A DNA stretch of 64,000 bases from Amycolatopsis benzoatilytica AK 16/65 (lineage in GTDB: Bacteria; Actinomycetota; Actinomycetes; Mycobacteriales; Pseudonocardiaceae): assembly GCF_000383915.1 (NCBI RefSeq), contig NZ_KB912942.1, forward strand, positions 7,506,388 to 7,570,387, read 5' to 3'. This document shows positions 9,486 to 16,693 of the stretch, in pieces. The notes beneath the pieces were generated by a model. The model made no database searches. It was given only the letters and a program-made list of their open reading frames with translations, and had not been told where the DNA came from. Position 1 is the first letter of the stretch. Each line of letters opens with the position of its first letter. The translations under genes were made by a program, and so were the position numbers.

Positions 9486-9734
9486 CTACAGACGTGACTG
9501 GTATCCGCCCACGAGATCGTCGGCGGCGGCTAGGCGGATGAAGAGACGGTCCAGTTCCTCGTCGGCTTGCGCCAGCTGCACGGGCAGCCACGGGTCGGCC
9601 TTGGCCTGCGCGTCGACAAGGGCGCGCCGGGCGTCGCCGAGCAGCGTCCTGGCCTGCTCGGCGTGCGCCCGCCCGTCGCCGACGCCCGCTCGCACGGCGG
9701 TGAGCAACTGGTGGATTTCGGCGAGTCCCGACAT
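9486..9734 (-). CDS. Small helical protein (82 aa), paralogue of the upstream DUF6244-like gene
   Basis: Begins MSGLAEI and ends YQSRL, mirroring the upstream protein (MAGVEEI ... YSARL). It is predicted to be two amphipathic helices. The gap to the neighbouring genes is 5 and 7 bases. The paired ends suggest a heterodimer comparable in architecture to ESX substrate pairs, although no WXG motif exists. No signal or membrane segment. Function unknown. Confidence 0.72.
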   Translation of the reverse strand: MSGLAEIHQLLTAVRAGVGDGRAHAEQARTLLGDARRALVDAQAKADPWLPVQLAQADEELDRLFIRLAAADDLVGGYQSRL

Positions 9735-9739
9735 AGGCG

Positions 9740-10000
9740 CTAGAGCCGGGCCGAGTAGGAATCGGCCGACGAGATGCCGGCCTGGATGGTGCTCTGCATG
9801 CCGCTGATCCCGTGCAGCGCCTCGGCGAGCAGGCCGTGCGCCTGGTTAACCTCGTGCTGGCTGCTGCCTTGGGTCGCCTGCTGCAGCGACAGTTGCGCTT
9901 CCTCAAGCGCGCTGGCCGCTTGCTGCAGCGCGGCGATGCTCGCGGACGCCTTCTCGTTCGCGAGCGCGATACCAGCGCGGATTTCTTCCACTCCGGCCAT
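9740..10000 (-). CDS. DUF6244-like small helical protein (86 aa)
   Basis: First gene of the ATPase operon, with a GAGGAG ribosome site about nine bases before the ATG at 10000. Ala/Gln/Ser-rich helices (ASIAALQQAASALEEAQLSL) with a C-terminal SADSYSARL. I recall families of this kind being labelled DUF6244 and lying next to FtsK-like genes in actinomycetes; this is from memory, not a search. Probable partner or substrate of the downstream ATPase. Confidence 0.75.
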   Translation of the reverse strand: MAGVEEIRAGIALANEKASASIAALQQAASALEEAQLSLQQATQGSSQHEVNQAHGLLAEALHGISGMQSTIQAGISSADSYSARL

Positions 10001-10102
10001 GGGGGCGGACTCCTCGGTGCGTCATGGGCTGGAAACGACCACGTACAAACTTAGCGTGATCACGTGTCTTCGGTAAGTAAGTGGGAACGGGAGAATCGAC
10101 AA

Positions 10103-10132
10103 GGCCCCGGACGCGATCGGCAGTCCGGGGCC
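10103..10132 (-). terminator. Stem-loop, candidate terminator of the upstream minus-strand genes
   Basis: GGCCCCGGAC at 10103-10112 and its exact complement at 10123-10132 enclose a 10-nt loop. It lies downstream of the SnoaL-like gene (minus strand) and upstream of the ATPase operon start, so it would insulate the two. The rest of the 422-bp gap 10001-10422 shows only likely promoter DNA for the operon. Confidence 0.5.
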
Positions 10133-10422
10133 AGTCAGGCGGCGGCTTCCGGCGGCGCGCAAGAGGCTTCGAAGACCCGTGTTTCAGCCTGTTGACCTGC
10201 GGGTTCTTCAGGTGCGCGCGATCATCCGCCACCGGAGTCAAAACGGTATTCGTGACACCGGGAAACCTCTCCGAACGGGTACGAACAAGTCCGCGGCGAA
10301 GCCTAGCGGGTAGAGCTGTTCGGCCGATCCCAGCCCCGCCGGTCCGGCCGCCGGTTGCGGACAGCTACCGTCTTTCTCGCCGTTCGGGGGCTTGCCCCGC
10401 GCACGGCCGCCGGTTCCGTTGC

Positions 10423-10800
10423 CTAGCGGGCACCCGCCGGGTTCGGGTCGTCGCCGAGATAAGTGCCGTAGCCCTCGACGACGAGCGGCCCGTCGAAGAT
10501 CAGGACTTCGTTGACCAGACCGCCCTTCTGGTTGCGGTAGTTGATGACCAAAGAGCTGAGCCCGACGTAGACGCCGAGGACTTCGAAGCGCAGATCGGGA
10601 ATCCGGCGCAGGCCCTCGGCCCAGTACGCGCGCAGCGCCGCTTTGCCGCGGATGATGCCGTCGCCGCCGAGCACCTGGATCGCCACCGGCGACCGGAAGA
10701 CGACGTCCTCGGCGAAGTGCGTCATCAGGGTGTCCAGATCGCGGGCGTTCCACGCCCGCGCCCAGTGGTCGGCGAATTCTCGCGCTGCGCTGTGGTCCAT
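10423..10800 (-). CDS. SnoaL-like / NTF2-fold protein
   Basis: 125 aa starting MDHSAAREFADHWARAWNAR, then LDTLMTHFAEDVVFRSP, IIRGKAALRAYWAEGL and LVINYRNQKGGLVNEVLIFD. This is the typical arrangement of the NTF2-like superfamily (cone-shaped fold used by SnoaL cyclases, ketosteroid isomerases and many small hydrolases). The reaction cannot be inferred. It lies 95 bases downstream of the FAD monooxygenase on the same strand and may be co-transcribed with it. Ending GDDPNPAGAR is full length. Confidence 0.8.
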   Translation of the reverse strand: MDHSAAREFADHWARAWNARDLDTLMTHFAEDVVFRSPVAIQVLGGDGIIRGKAALRAYWAEGLRRIPDLRFEVLGVYVGLSSLVINYRNQKGGLVNEVLIFDGPLVVEGYGTYLGDDPNPAGAR

Positions 10801-10895
10801 GGGCGGAATTCTGCCAGCGCCGGGCAACTTCGTTTTCGTCCGGCCAGCGGGGCGGAGCCGGGTATTCCCGTTGCCGGACAAGGGCTTTCCGCTGG

Positions 10896-12080
10896 TTAGA
10901 GCCGCGCGGAGTCGGGTACTCCGGCGTACTCGGGCAGCTCGATGCCGTTGAGAGCGCGCTCGACCAGCGCGGTGAGCGCTGCCATGTCGGGCTCCTCGTG
11001 CGGTTCTGCGCCCGCGCGCATCCGCGCGTGCAACCGGCCGATCTCCTGGTTGGCCTCGACGAACGGGCGCATCCGCGTCTCGTACCGCGCGAACCCAGCC
11101 GCGGGCTCCCACTCGGCGGCGGCCAGTTCTCCGGCCAGCAGGTAGGCGCCGACCAGCGCCAGCCCGGTGCCCTGCCCGGACATCGGCGACGAGCTGAATG
11201 CCGCGTCGCCGATCAACCCCACCCGTCCGTCCGACCAGCGCTCCATCGCCACCTGGGCGACCTGGTCGAGGTAGAAGTCCGGGGTATCGTCCAGGTGCTC
11301 GAGGATGCGCGGGGCCAGCCAGCCGAGTCCGGCCAGTTGGGCGCGCAGCAGCCGCTTCTGTCCTTCGACGTCGCGGTAGTCGACGTCGAAACCGGCGGCC
11401 GGGAAGGTGAACATGGCCATCGCCCGGGTCGCGTCCCGGATCGGCCGCAGCGCGGCCGCGCGCCCGGACTCCGGTTCCTGGTATTCGAGCAGCCAGCGGT
11501 CCAGGCCGAACTCGTTGGGCACGCTGTAAAAGGCCAGCACCAGCCCGAGGTGGCGGAGGAACCGTTCGCGCGGCCCGAAGGCCATCGCGCGCAACGACGA
11601 ATGCAGCCCGTCCGCTCCGACCACCAGGTCGAACCGGCGCCGTTCGCCGCTCTCGAGCCGCACGTCGACCCCGTCCGCGTCCTGGGCGAGTCCGGCGATC
11701 TGGTCGCCGAAGAAGTATTCGACTCCGTTCCGGGTGTCGTCGTAGAGGACCTGGGACAGGTCTCCGCGCAGGATCTCGATGTCCGCGATGAATCCGTCTC
11801 CGGCGTTGTCCTCCGCGCGGAAGGTCTCCACGACGTTGCCGTCGGCGTCGACGGTGTGCGCGCCAGCGGTGCCGGTGCACGCCGCGCGCACCGCCGATTC
11901 CAGCCCCATCCGCCGGATGACTTCCTTGGTCACCCCGCGCGCGTCCACCGCTTGGCCGCCGGGCCGCAATCTGGGCGCCCGCTCCACGACGGTCACCTCG
12001 GCCCCGCGCCGGCGCAGCCAATGCGCCAGCGCCGGCCCGGCGATGCTCGCTCCGGCCACCAACACCCTGCTCCCGCTCAT
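10896..12080 (-). CDS. FAD-dependent aromatic-type monooxygenase
   Basis: 394 aa. The N-terminus MSGSRVLVAGASIAGPALAH is the dinucleotide-binding fold (GxGxxG-like GASIAG), followed by RLRPGGQAVDARG. The class A flavoprotein motifs DLVVGADGLHSSLR and VGLIGDAAFSSSPMSGQG (GD motif contacting FAD ribitol) are present. It belongs to the UbiH/PHBH group that hydroxylates aromatic rings or modifies polyketides and antibiotics such as tetracyclines. The ATG at 12080 follows a GGGGGG site; a longer frame upstream has no support. Substrate unknown. Confidence 0.88.
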   Translation of the reverse strand: MSGSRVLVAGASIAGPALAHWLRRRGAEVTVVERAPRLRPGGQAVDARGVTKEVIRRMGLESAVRAACTGTAGAHTVDADGNVVETFRAEDNAGDGFIADIEILRGDLSQVLYDDTRNGVEYFFGDQIAGLAQDADGVDVRLESGERRRFDLVVGADGLHSSLRAMAFGPRERFLRHLGLVLAFYSVPNEFGLDRWLLEYQEPESGRAAALRPIRDATRAMAMFTFPAAGFDVDYRDVEGQKRLLRAQLAGLGWLAPRILEHLDDTPDFYLDQVAQVAMERWSDGRVGLIGDAAFSSSPMSGQGTGLALVGAYLLAGELAAAEWEPAAGFARYETRMRPFVEANQEIGRLHARMRAGAEPHEEPDMAALTALVERALNGIELPEYAGVPDSARL

Positions 12081-12251
12081 CGCGGCCCCCCAACGGTCAG
12101 CGAATGACGGGTCGAAGTGTAGGGCGCGAATCGCGCCGGAGACGGGAAATTCCAGGCACCCGTGGGGCGTTTTCCGAGCACGTCGGCCGGGCAACCCCGG
12201 TGACCCGGGGCGACGGAGACCGGGCCAGCACCGAGTCACCTCCGGTTGTCG

Positions 12252-13004
12252 TCAGGCGAGCCCCCGGAGAGTCAGATCGAGGGCGTCGATGAGGGTGGTG
12301 CGGTTGCCGGGCCGCATGAGGGCTTCTTCGCTGCCGTTGGTGTCGGTGCTGGTGAAGGCGAGGAGCCGGCCGTTTCGGGTGAGGTCGTAGACGGTCAGCG
12401 GGGTGCTGCGGATGCGGTCGCCGTTGGGTCTGACGGCGGCGTAGAGCTTGTGCACGGCGGCGCGTTCGGCGCGGGTCAGGTGCCGCATCTGGTCGGCTTG
12501 AGTGGAGTCTTCGGAGAGCGGGTCGGCGTCGCGGCCGTCGAGGTAGGCCATCGGCACCCGCAGGTGGCCGATCCGGGCGGGCGGGTAGTCGGGCAGGGTG
12601 TCGACCAGGCTCGCCGCGAGTTCGCGTGGCGGGATCGGGTCGAGTTGGATCGAGTGGTGGTCGGTGATCAGCCGGACGGCGTCGCGGCCCGCGGAGGCGA
12701 CGAACACCGCGCCGTTGTCGCCGGGTCGGTGGACGAACGCGGTCCAGGCGTACAGCTCCCGCTCGGGTGCGGCGAGCAGTTCCAACGTGGCCTGGAATCC
12801 CGGGGTCAGCCGTCCGTCCGGGGTGGCCAACCGCAAACCCTCGAACCGGGACATCGTGCGTTGTTCCAGCTCGCGAGAGAATTCGGCGGTCGTGTAGGTG
12901 TCGTCCGGGTCGACCACGGCGGGCAGCGTGCCCCCGCCGGCGTGGTTCCACGCGACGAAGAACGCCGGGCGCGGGATGCGCACCGGCCGGTCGAGGATCG
13001 TCAT
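12252..13004 (-). CDS. espG: EspG-family ESX secretion-associated protein
   Basis: 250 aa. The N-terminal stretch starts with a strand (RPAFFVAWNHAG) and the middle has FVASAGRDAVRLITDHHSIQLDPI split normally, ending in LTVYDLTRNGRLLAFTSTD. This layout is typical of EspG proteins, cytosolic chaperones that bind the PE-PPE or PPE-like substrates of type VII secretion. It is the last gene of the operon, nine bases after a PPE-like gene, which is the expected client. No ESX core components (EccB, EccC, EccD, MycP) are present nearby. Confidence 0.82.
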   Translation of the reverse strand: MTILDRPVRIPRPAFFVAWNHAGGGTLPAVVDPDDTYTTAEFSRELEQRTMSRFEGLRLATPDGRLTPGFQATLELLAAPERELYAWTAFVHRPGDNGAVFVASAGRDAVRLITDHHSIQLDPIPPRELAASLVDTLPDYPPARIGHLRVPMAYLDGRDADPLSEDSTQADQMRHLTRAERAAVHKLYAAVRPNGDRIRSTPLTVYDLTRNGRLLAFTSTDTNGSEEALMRPGNRTTLIDALDLTLRGLA

Positions 13005-13013
13005 CGGCGCGCC

Positions 13014-14414
13014 TCAGCCGCCGATGGTCGGGGGTGTGGGCGGGAGCCCGGTGCGCGGGTCGCGCAGCCGGCCGTCCTCGTCGTCGACGAGGTCGAACGC
13101 GGAATCGTCTTCCAGCAGGTATTTCCGCTGGTGTTCCTTGTCTTCCTCGCCTTTGCCCTTGCCGCCCCCGGCACCCATGCCGCCCATCCCGGCCCCGCCG
13201 CGCGACCCCGCCGCGCCCCTCGCCCCGGCTGCCGACGAGCCACGACCCGCCGCGCCCTCGGCGCCCTCGGCAGCACCGCCGGTGCCCGCTCCTCCGCCCA
13301 GCCGTCCCGCAGCGCTCCCGCCGCGACCGCCCGTACCCGCGCCGCCACCGGACTCGAACGCCCCGCCGCCGCTGCCGAATCCGCCGGTCGGGCCGAACCC
13401 GCCGGCCACACCCGGCGACCACGAGTTCCCGCCGCCCGTCCCGCCCCCACCGGGGATCGAGGGCGAGGGAACCCAGCCCGCGCCCGGTCCGGTGCTCCGG
13501 CTCAGGTCCGGCGGCGTCCATCCCGCTGCAGTCGTGCCGTCGCCCGACCCGGCTCCCACCGGCTGGTTCGGCGGCTGATACGTCGGCACGTGACCGCCCG
13601 AACCCGGCCCGGAAGGCGTGCTGCCGGTACTGCCGGGATAGGACGGCGTGAAGGCGCTCGACGGCCCGCCGCCCGTGTCCGCAGGCCCGAACCCCGACCG
13701 GGAGCGACTGTCGGTTCCGTGCCGGTCGTCCGGGCCGCCGGTCGAGTTCGTGCCGGGCTTGGACAGCGTCACGTCGCCGTCGAACGCGCTCAGCTGGCCG
13801 TAGTCGGTGGCGAGCGTCTGCCCGCTGGTCTGGGCGTGCTGGGTGTAACCGTGGTAGCGGTCGAGATTCTCTTGGGCGGTCTTGTTGTACTGGTTGATCT
13901 GGTCCTCGGTGTCGGTGTCCCAGGGGGTTACCTCGTCCCACACGTTCTTGTGCGGCGGCGCACCCGGCATCGGCTGCAGACTCTGCTTCATCGCGTCGAA
14001 CCCGTGCGCGAGATCGGTCAGGTTCTGCCCGTTGCCGGTGTAAGTCGACGCGGCGGCCGTGGTCGCGTCCGCGAACGGCCTGATCCGCGCCTGCGCAGCG
14101 TCAGCCCCGCCGCCGGTCCACGCCGACTCCAGCCCCGCGCTCAACTGCTGCACCCGGGCACCGGCCTCGTCGTGCTTGCCCGCGAGCTGGGTGGCCTGCT
14201 GCGCGCCCTGGTGCCAGCTCTGCGCGCCCTGACTGGCCAGGATCTTCGCCACCAACTCCGGGGCCGGGACCGCATTGTCGCCCAGGTTGCCGTGATAGAG
14301 GTCGCCGAACCAATGCGCCACGTCGCTGGCCCGGTCCCCGACCCAGTCCGCAGCGTCCTCCAGCGCGCCCCCGACCGCTTTCGCCACATCTCCGACCGTG
14401 TCGAAGAACGACAT
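13014..14414 (-). CDS. PPE-like ESX substrate with Gly/Pro-rich repeat region
   Basis: 466 aa. Residues 1-190 are helical (MSFFDTVGDVAKAVGGALED, LESAWTGGGADAAQARIRPF with a WTGG turn), resembling a PPE/WXG100 module. Residues 200-415 are low-complexity Gly/Ser/Pro. The tail is charged and acidic (KYLLEDDSAFDLVDDEDG). The start ATG overlaps the DUF3558 stop as TGATG at 14414, so the longer possible N-terminus is rejected. It is the likely client of the downstream EspG. Exported location is inferred from family and neighbours. Confidence 0.75.
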   Translation of the reverse strand: MSFFDTVGDVAKAVGGALEDAADWVGDRASDVAHWFGDLYHGNLGDNAVPAPELVAKILASQGAQSWHQGAQQATQLAGKHDEAGARVQQLSAGLESAWTGGGADAAQARIRPFADATTAAASTYTGNGQNLTDLAHGFDAMKQSLQPMPGAPPHKNVWDEVTPWDTDTEDQINQYNKTAQENLDRYHGYTQHAQTSGQTLATDYGQLSAFDGDVTLSKPGTNSTGGPDDRHGTDSRSRSGFGPADTGGGPSSAFTPSYPGSTGSTPSGPGSGGHVPTYQPPNQPVGAGSGDGTTAAGWTPPDLSRSTGPGAGWVPSPSIPGGGGTGGGNSWSPGVAGGFGPTGGFGSGGGAFESGGGAGTGGRGGSAAGRLGGGAGTGGAAEGAEGAAGRGSSAAGARGAAGSRGGAGMGGMGAGGGKGKGEEDKEHQRKYLLEDDSAFDLVDDEDGRLRDPRTGLPPTPPTIGG

Positions 14415-15040
14415 CACGCACCCGCCTTGCGCTTCAGGTTCGTGACCACCATGTCCGCCACCCGCGCCGACAACTCGCACGGATCAGCCCCACTGGCCCG
14501 CTTCGCATCGCTGGGAGTCAGCGACGCATCGACAGTCAACGCGTCCGAGATGCCCACGCTCACCTGACAGAACCCAGTCTGAGTGCCCGAGCTGAACGTC
14601 GAATTCGCGACAGCCGGAAACCCTTGAATGGGCGGCAGTTCCCGCCACACCTTCGCCTGCGGTTTCGTGTTCTGATACAAACCGCTGAGTCCTTCGTGCG
14701 TCTGCGTCACGTAGAAGACCGATAGTCCGGCACCGGAGTCGAGGTTGTCCCACTTGCACTCCGGGCCGATTCCAGCGAGGATGTCCGGCTTGCCTTGGGG
14801 TGCCGTGCCGAAGATCTGTGTGAGCTGCTCGGAGGTCAGCGCGTCCTGGCAGGGCTGCCCAGTAAGCACGGACTCGGGCAACGGGTGCTCAACCTTCGGG
14901 GCCCCGCTGTGTGGCAGGCCGGCAGCCGACGACGCTGGCGTGGTGCTCGCTGGAGCAGCCGTCGGACCCCCGGAGCATCCTGCGGCGGCCGACACAACCG
15001 CAGCCGCGCCCAGGGCAGCCATGAGCGTTCGGCGCGTCAT
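14414..15040 (-). CDS. DUF3558 lipoprotein
   Basis: 208 aa from ATG 15040 (TGATG overlap with the upstream stop); a GTG three bases earlier is an alternative. The signal peptide ends in a lipobox VSAAAGC, so it is probably anchored outside the membrane. Four Cys outside the lipobox (QPCQ, PECK, GFCQ, DPCEL) may form two disulfides. DUF3558 lipoproteins occur repeatedly in Pseudonocardiales ESX accessory clusters; their role is not known. Confidence 0.82.
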   Translation of the reverse strand: MTRRTLMAALGAAAVVSAAAGCSGGPTAAPASTTPASSAAGLPHSGAPKVEHPLPESVLTGQPCQDALTSEQLTQIFGTAPQGKPDILAGIGPECKWDNLDSGAGLSVFYVTQTHEGLSGLYQNTKPQAKVWRELPPIQGFPAVANSTFSSGTQTGFCQVSVGISDALTVDASLTPSDAKRASGADPCELSARVADMVVTNLKRKAGA

Positions 15041-15516
15041 CACGCGAACCCCCCGCTCTGCTTGCCGGCGTTCTTGACGTCCGCCCCGGCCTGCTCGTCC
15101 GACGCCTCGGTGATCCCCAGCGCCTTCTCCAGCCGCTTCACCAGTTCGTCGGCGTAGGCGAACTCCTGCTCGACCTGGTCTCTGCCCGTGACGAACACGC
15201 CCTTCGGCTCGCCGCCGTTGACCAGGCGCTGGTTGTAGCCGTTGCTGGTCGGCTCGTCCGCCGGAGGCGTGAGCCGAGTCAGCTGGTTCGCCTCAGACCG
15301 CATCTCGCGGAAATCTGCGCGGACGGACTTGGCCAGCTTGAGCATGGCCGCTGCGTCGTCGCGGCTCATCGTGAACCCCTGGCCGCCCGGCGAGCCGCCC
15401 CCGCCCGGAGAACCGCCGCTCATCGCGGCACCCGCAGCCGCTCCCGCGCCGAGAGCGTCATTGATGTTGAACACCAGCCCGTCGAGCCACCCCGACCCTT
15501 GTGCAGGTTGAGACAC
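15040..15516 (-). CDS. Hypothetical protein, first gene of ESX accessory operon (158 aa)
   Basis: An N-terminal amphipathic/Gly-rich region (NDALGAGAAAGAAMSGGSPG) precedes helices from residue 50 (SRDDAAAMLKLAKSVRADFR; DQVEQEFAYADELVKRLEKA). No signal peptide. It overlaps the DUF3558 gene by TGATG-type coupling. The helical hairpin suggests another WXG100-superfamily-like component, but no diagnostic motif is seen. Confidence 0.72.
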   Translation of the reverse strand: MSQPAQGSGWLDGLVFNINDALGAGAAAGAAMSGGSPGGGGSPGGQGFTMSRDDAAAMLKLAKSVRADFREMRSEANQLTRLTPPADEPTSNGYNQRLVNGGEPKGVFVTGRDQVEQEFAYADELVKRLEKALGITEASDEQAGADVKNAGKQSGGFA

Positions 15517-15689
15517 TGCGCCGACCCCTCCGATGACCTACGTCCGCCCCGCAGACAGTTTTCCAGCCTAGGGACACTTGCCTACTGGCACCGTAGCGGA
15601 CCGATCACGCTGCGGTGGCCACTTCGCCGGAAAAGGACAACCTTCACTCAGGACGGTGTTCCTCGGGCTCATGCGCCTCGTCGCGCCTC

Positions 15690-15774
15690 TCGGCCCAGCC
15701 AGGGTCAACTGAGACTAAAAATGAGACTGAGACGGGAAATGCCGGGCACCCGTGGGATACCCGGCATTCGCCTT
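15690..15774. other. Left outer flank resembling the element's right end (possible scar)
   Basis: From GGCCCAGCCAGGGTCAA through two GAGACT repeats and a GACGGGAAATGCCGG hairpin, this stretch parallels 28648-28735, including the last bases of the integrase gene (GGCCTAGCCGGGGTCAA). The match lies outside the current att repeat, so it looks like the 3' end of another element or an ancient end that stayed after excision. A hairpin with AATGCCGGG / CCCGGCATT arms at about 15738-15768 would serve as tRNA terminator. Confidence 0.6.
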
Positions 15775-15838
15775 GTTACTGCGGCGGAGGATACAGGATT
15801 CGAACCTGCGAGGGCGTGAACCCAACACGCTTTCCAAG
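15775..15838. other. Left attachment site (att copy of the tRNA-Ser 3' part)
   Basis: 64 bp identical to 28736-28799. It contains the tRNA from the anticodon (TTTCCAAG reads GGA on the other strand) to the 3' end plus ten bases. After 15838 the tRNA sequence stops matching, so this copy is not a functional tRNA. Confidence 0.92.
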
Positions 15839-15932
15839 TCTGCTCGCGGGTGTTCACTGGGGGTCTTGGGTCGCGAAGCCCCAGGTCAGCGCGCTGCTCG
15901 CCAGTTGGGGAACCCGGGTGACCCGGTACGAA

Positions 15933-15952
15933 TGAGACTAGAAGTGAGACTA
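15933..15952. promoter_or_regulatory. Putative integrase arm-type or Xis site, left inner copy
   Basis: TGAGACTAGAAGTGAGACT is a direct repeat of TGAGACT spaced 12 bases start to start. The same TGAGACTARAARTGAGACT pattern occurs at 15710-15728 and 28665-28684, all within about 110 bases of the att cores. This placement fits arm-type binding sites of a tyrosine integrase. The DNA from 15839 to 16126 otherwise holds no gene I can support. Confidence 0.5.
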
Positions 15953-16126
15953 GGCCAGACCTGCGTTCGGCTCCGGCGTCTCGCCGCCAGACGCCCGTAC
16001 AGGGTACGCAGGAGCTCGGTGCGGACGTTCGATGCTGTAACAGATTCGTATCGCTGCTTAACGCTGGCGGGGTACTGACCGACGTGGTCATCAGGTGTGT
16101 GCCGCGAGATGGGAGCAGGATTCTTG

Positions 16127-16360
16127 ATGGCTGGTGTACCACGGCCAAGGCCCTGCTACCTCGATCAACTCGAAAGATGCGGCGCACGTAACGGGCGCAG
16201 ACGTTGGCGAAATGCTCGCGGTGACCGATACTACGAATGGGACGAGCTTCACGGGCACATCGAGGTGTACAACAGGCGCGGTCGACACCTCGGCGTCCTG
16301 GACGCCGTGACAGGAGAGACCATCAGCGACGCAGTCAGGGGACGGAGGATCGATGTCTGA
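16127..16360 (+). CDS. Colicin E3/pyocin-type RNase domain, stand-alone toxin (77 aa)
   Basis: The sequence RRRWRNARGDRYYEWDELHG followed by HIEVYNRRGRHLGVLDAVTG aligns by eye to the C-terminal rRNase domain of colicin E3 (YEWDSQHGELEGY, then HLGSFDPKTG). The catalytic residues D39, H42 and E46 match colicin D510, H513 and E517; R71 or R73 could take the role of R545. E3 enzymes cut 16S rRNA in the decoding centre. There is no translocation or receptor domain, so it should act inside its own cell. ATG 16127 is chosen for its GGAGCAGG site; GTG 16097 is possible. The partner gene overlaps its end by eight bases. Confidence 0.75.
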   Translation: MAGVPRPRPCYLDQLERCGARNGRRRWRNARGDRYYEWDELHGHIEVYNRRGRHLGVLDAVTGETISDAVRGRRIDV

Positions 16361-16688
16361 CACTGCCACCTTCATCGAGGAGTGCCTTGCTGGTCGTGCC
16401 CTGGCCACCGATGCCGACGACTGGGTCGATGCTTGGCATGATGCGCCTGATGCCTCAACGGCAGCTCGTATGAGCCTCTCGGACTTCCTCGGTATGACCG
16501 AAAGTGAGTACGCCCTGTGGGTGGAACGCCCTGAAGCGCTCCGCTTCATCATCGCTGGCCGTAAGGCTGGCGAGGCACCCGCGACCGCGGAGCTGCTCGG
16601 CGACCTTGTCGCGGCTGCTGCCCGGGCGGGTGATGACGCAGAGGCTGCGAGCGTCGTGCAGTGGCTTAAGAAGACTGGACGTCTGTAA
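16353..16688 (+). CDS. Putative antitoxin/immunity partner of the E3-like toxin (111 aa)
   Basis: Acidic, helical protein (FIEECLAGRALATDADDWVD; SLSDFLGMTESEYALWVERP). The acidic content fits binding to the very basic toxin. Its ATG lies inside the toxin gene, eight bases before the toxin ends, with a GGAGG site just upstream, so the two are made together. It does not resemble the colicin E3 immunity protein that I know; the SLSDFLGMTESEYALW segment looks like a helical motif found in small antitoxin-like proteins. Role inferred from pairing. Confidence 0.62.
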   Translation: MSDTATFIEECLAGRALATDADDWVDAWHDAPDASTAARMSLSDFLGMTESEYALWVERPEALRFIIAGRKAGEAPATAELLGDLVAAAARAGDDAEAASVVQWLKKTGRL

Positions 16689-16693
16689 TTTAA

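Noticed and set aside
12246..14567. 773-residue plus-strand frame opposite EspG and the PPE-like gene
   Set aside because: Crosses two well-supported minus-strand genes; composition is that of a shadow frame.
15740..16078. Frames covering the left att site and tRNA fragment
   Set aside because: They read through the tRNA 3' part (giving the common artefact AGSNPVSSAA-like peptides) and lack start signals.
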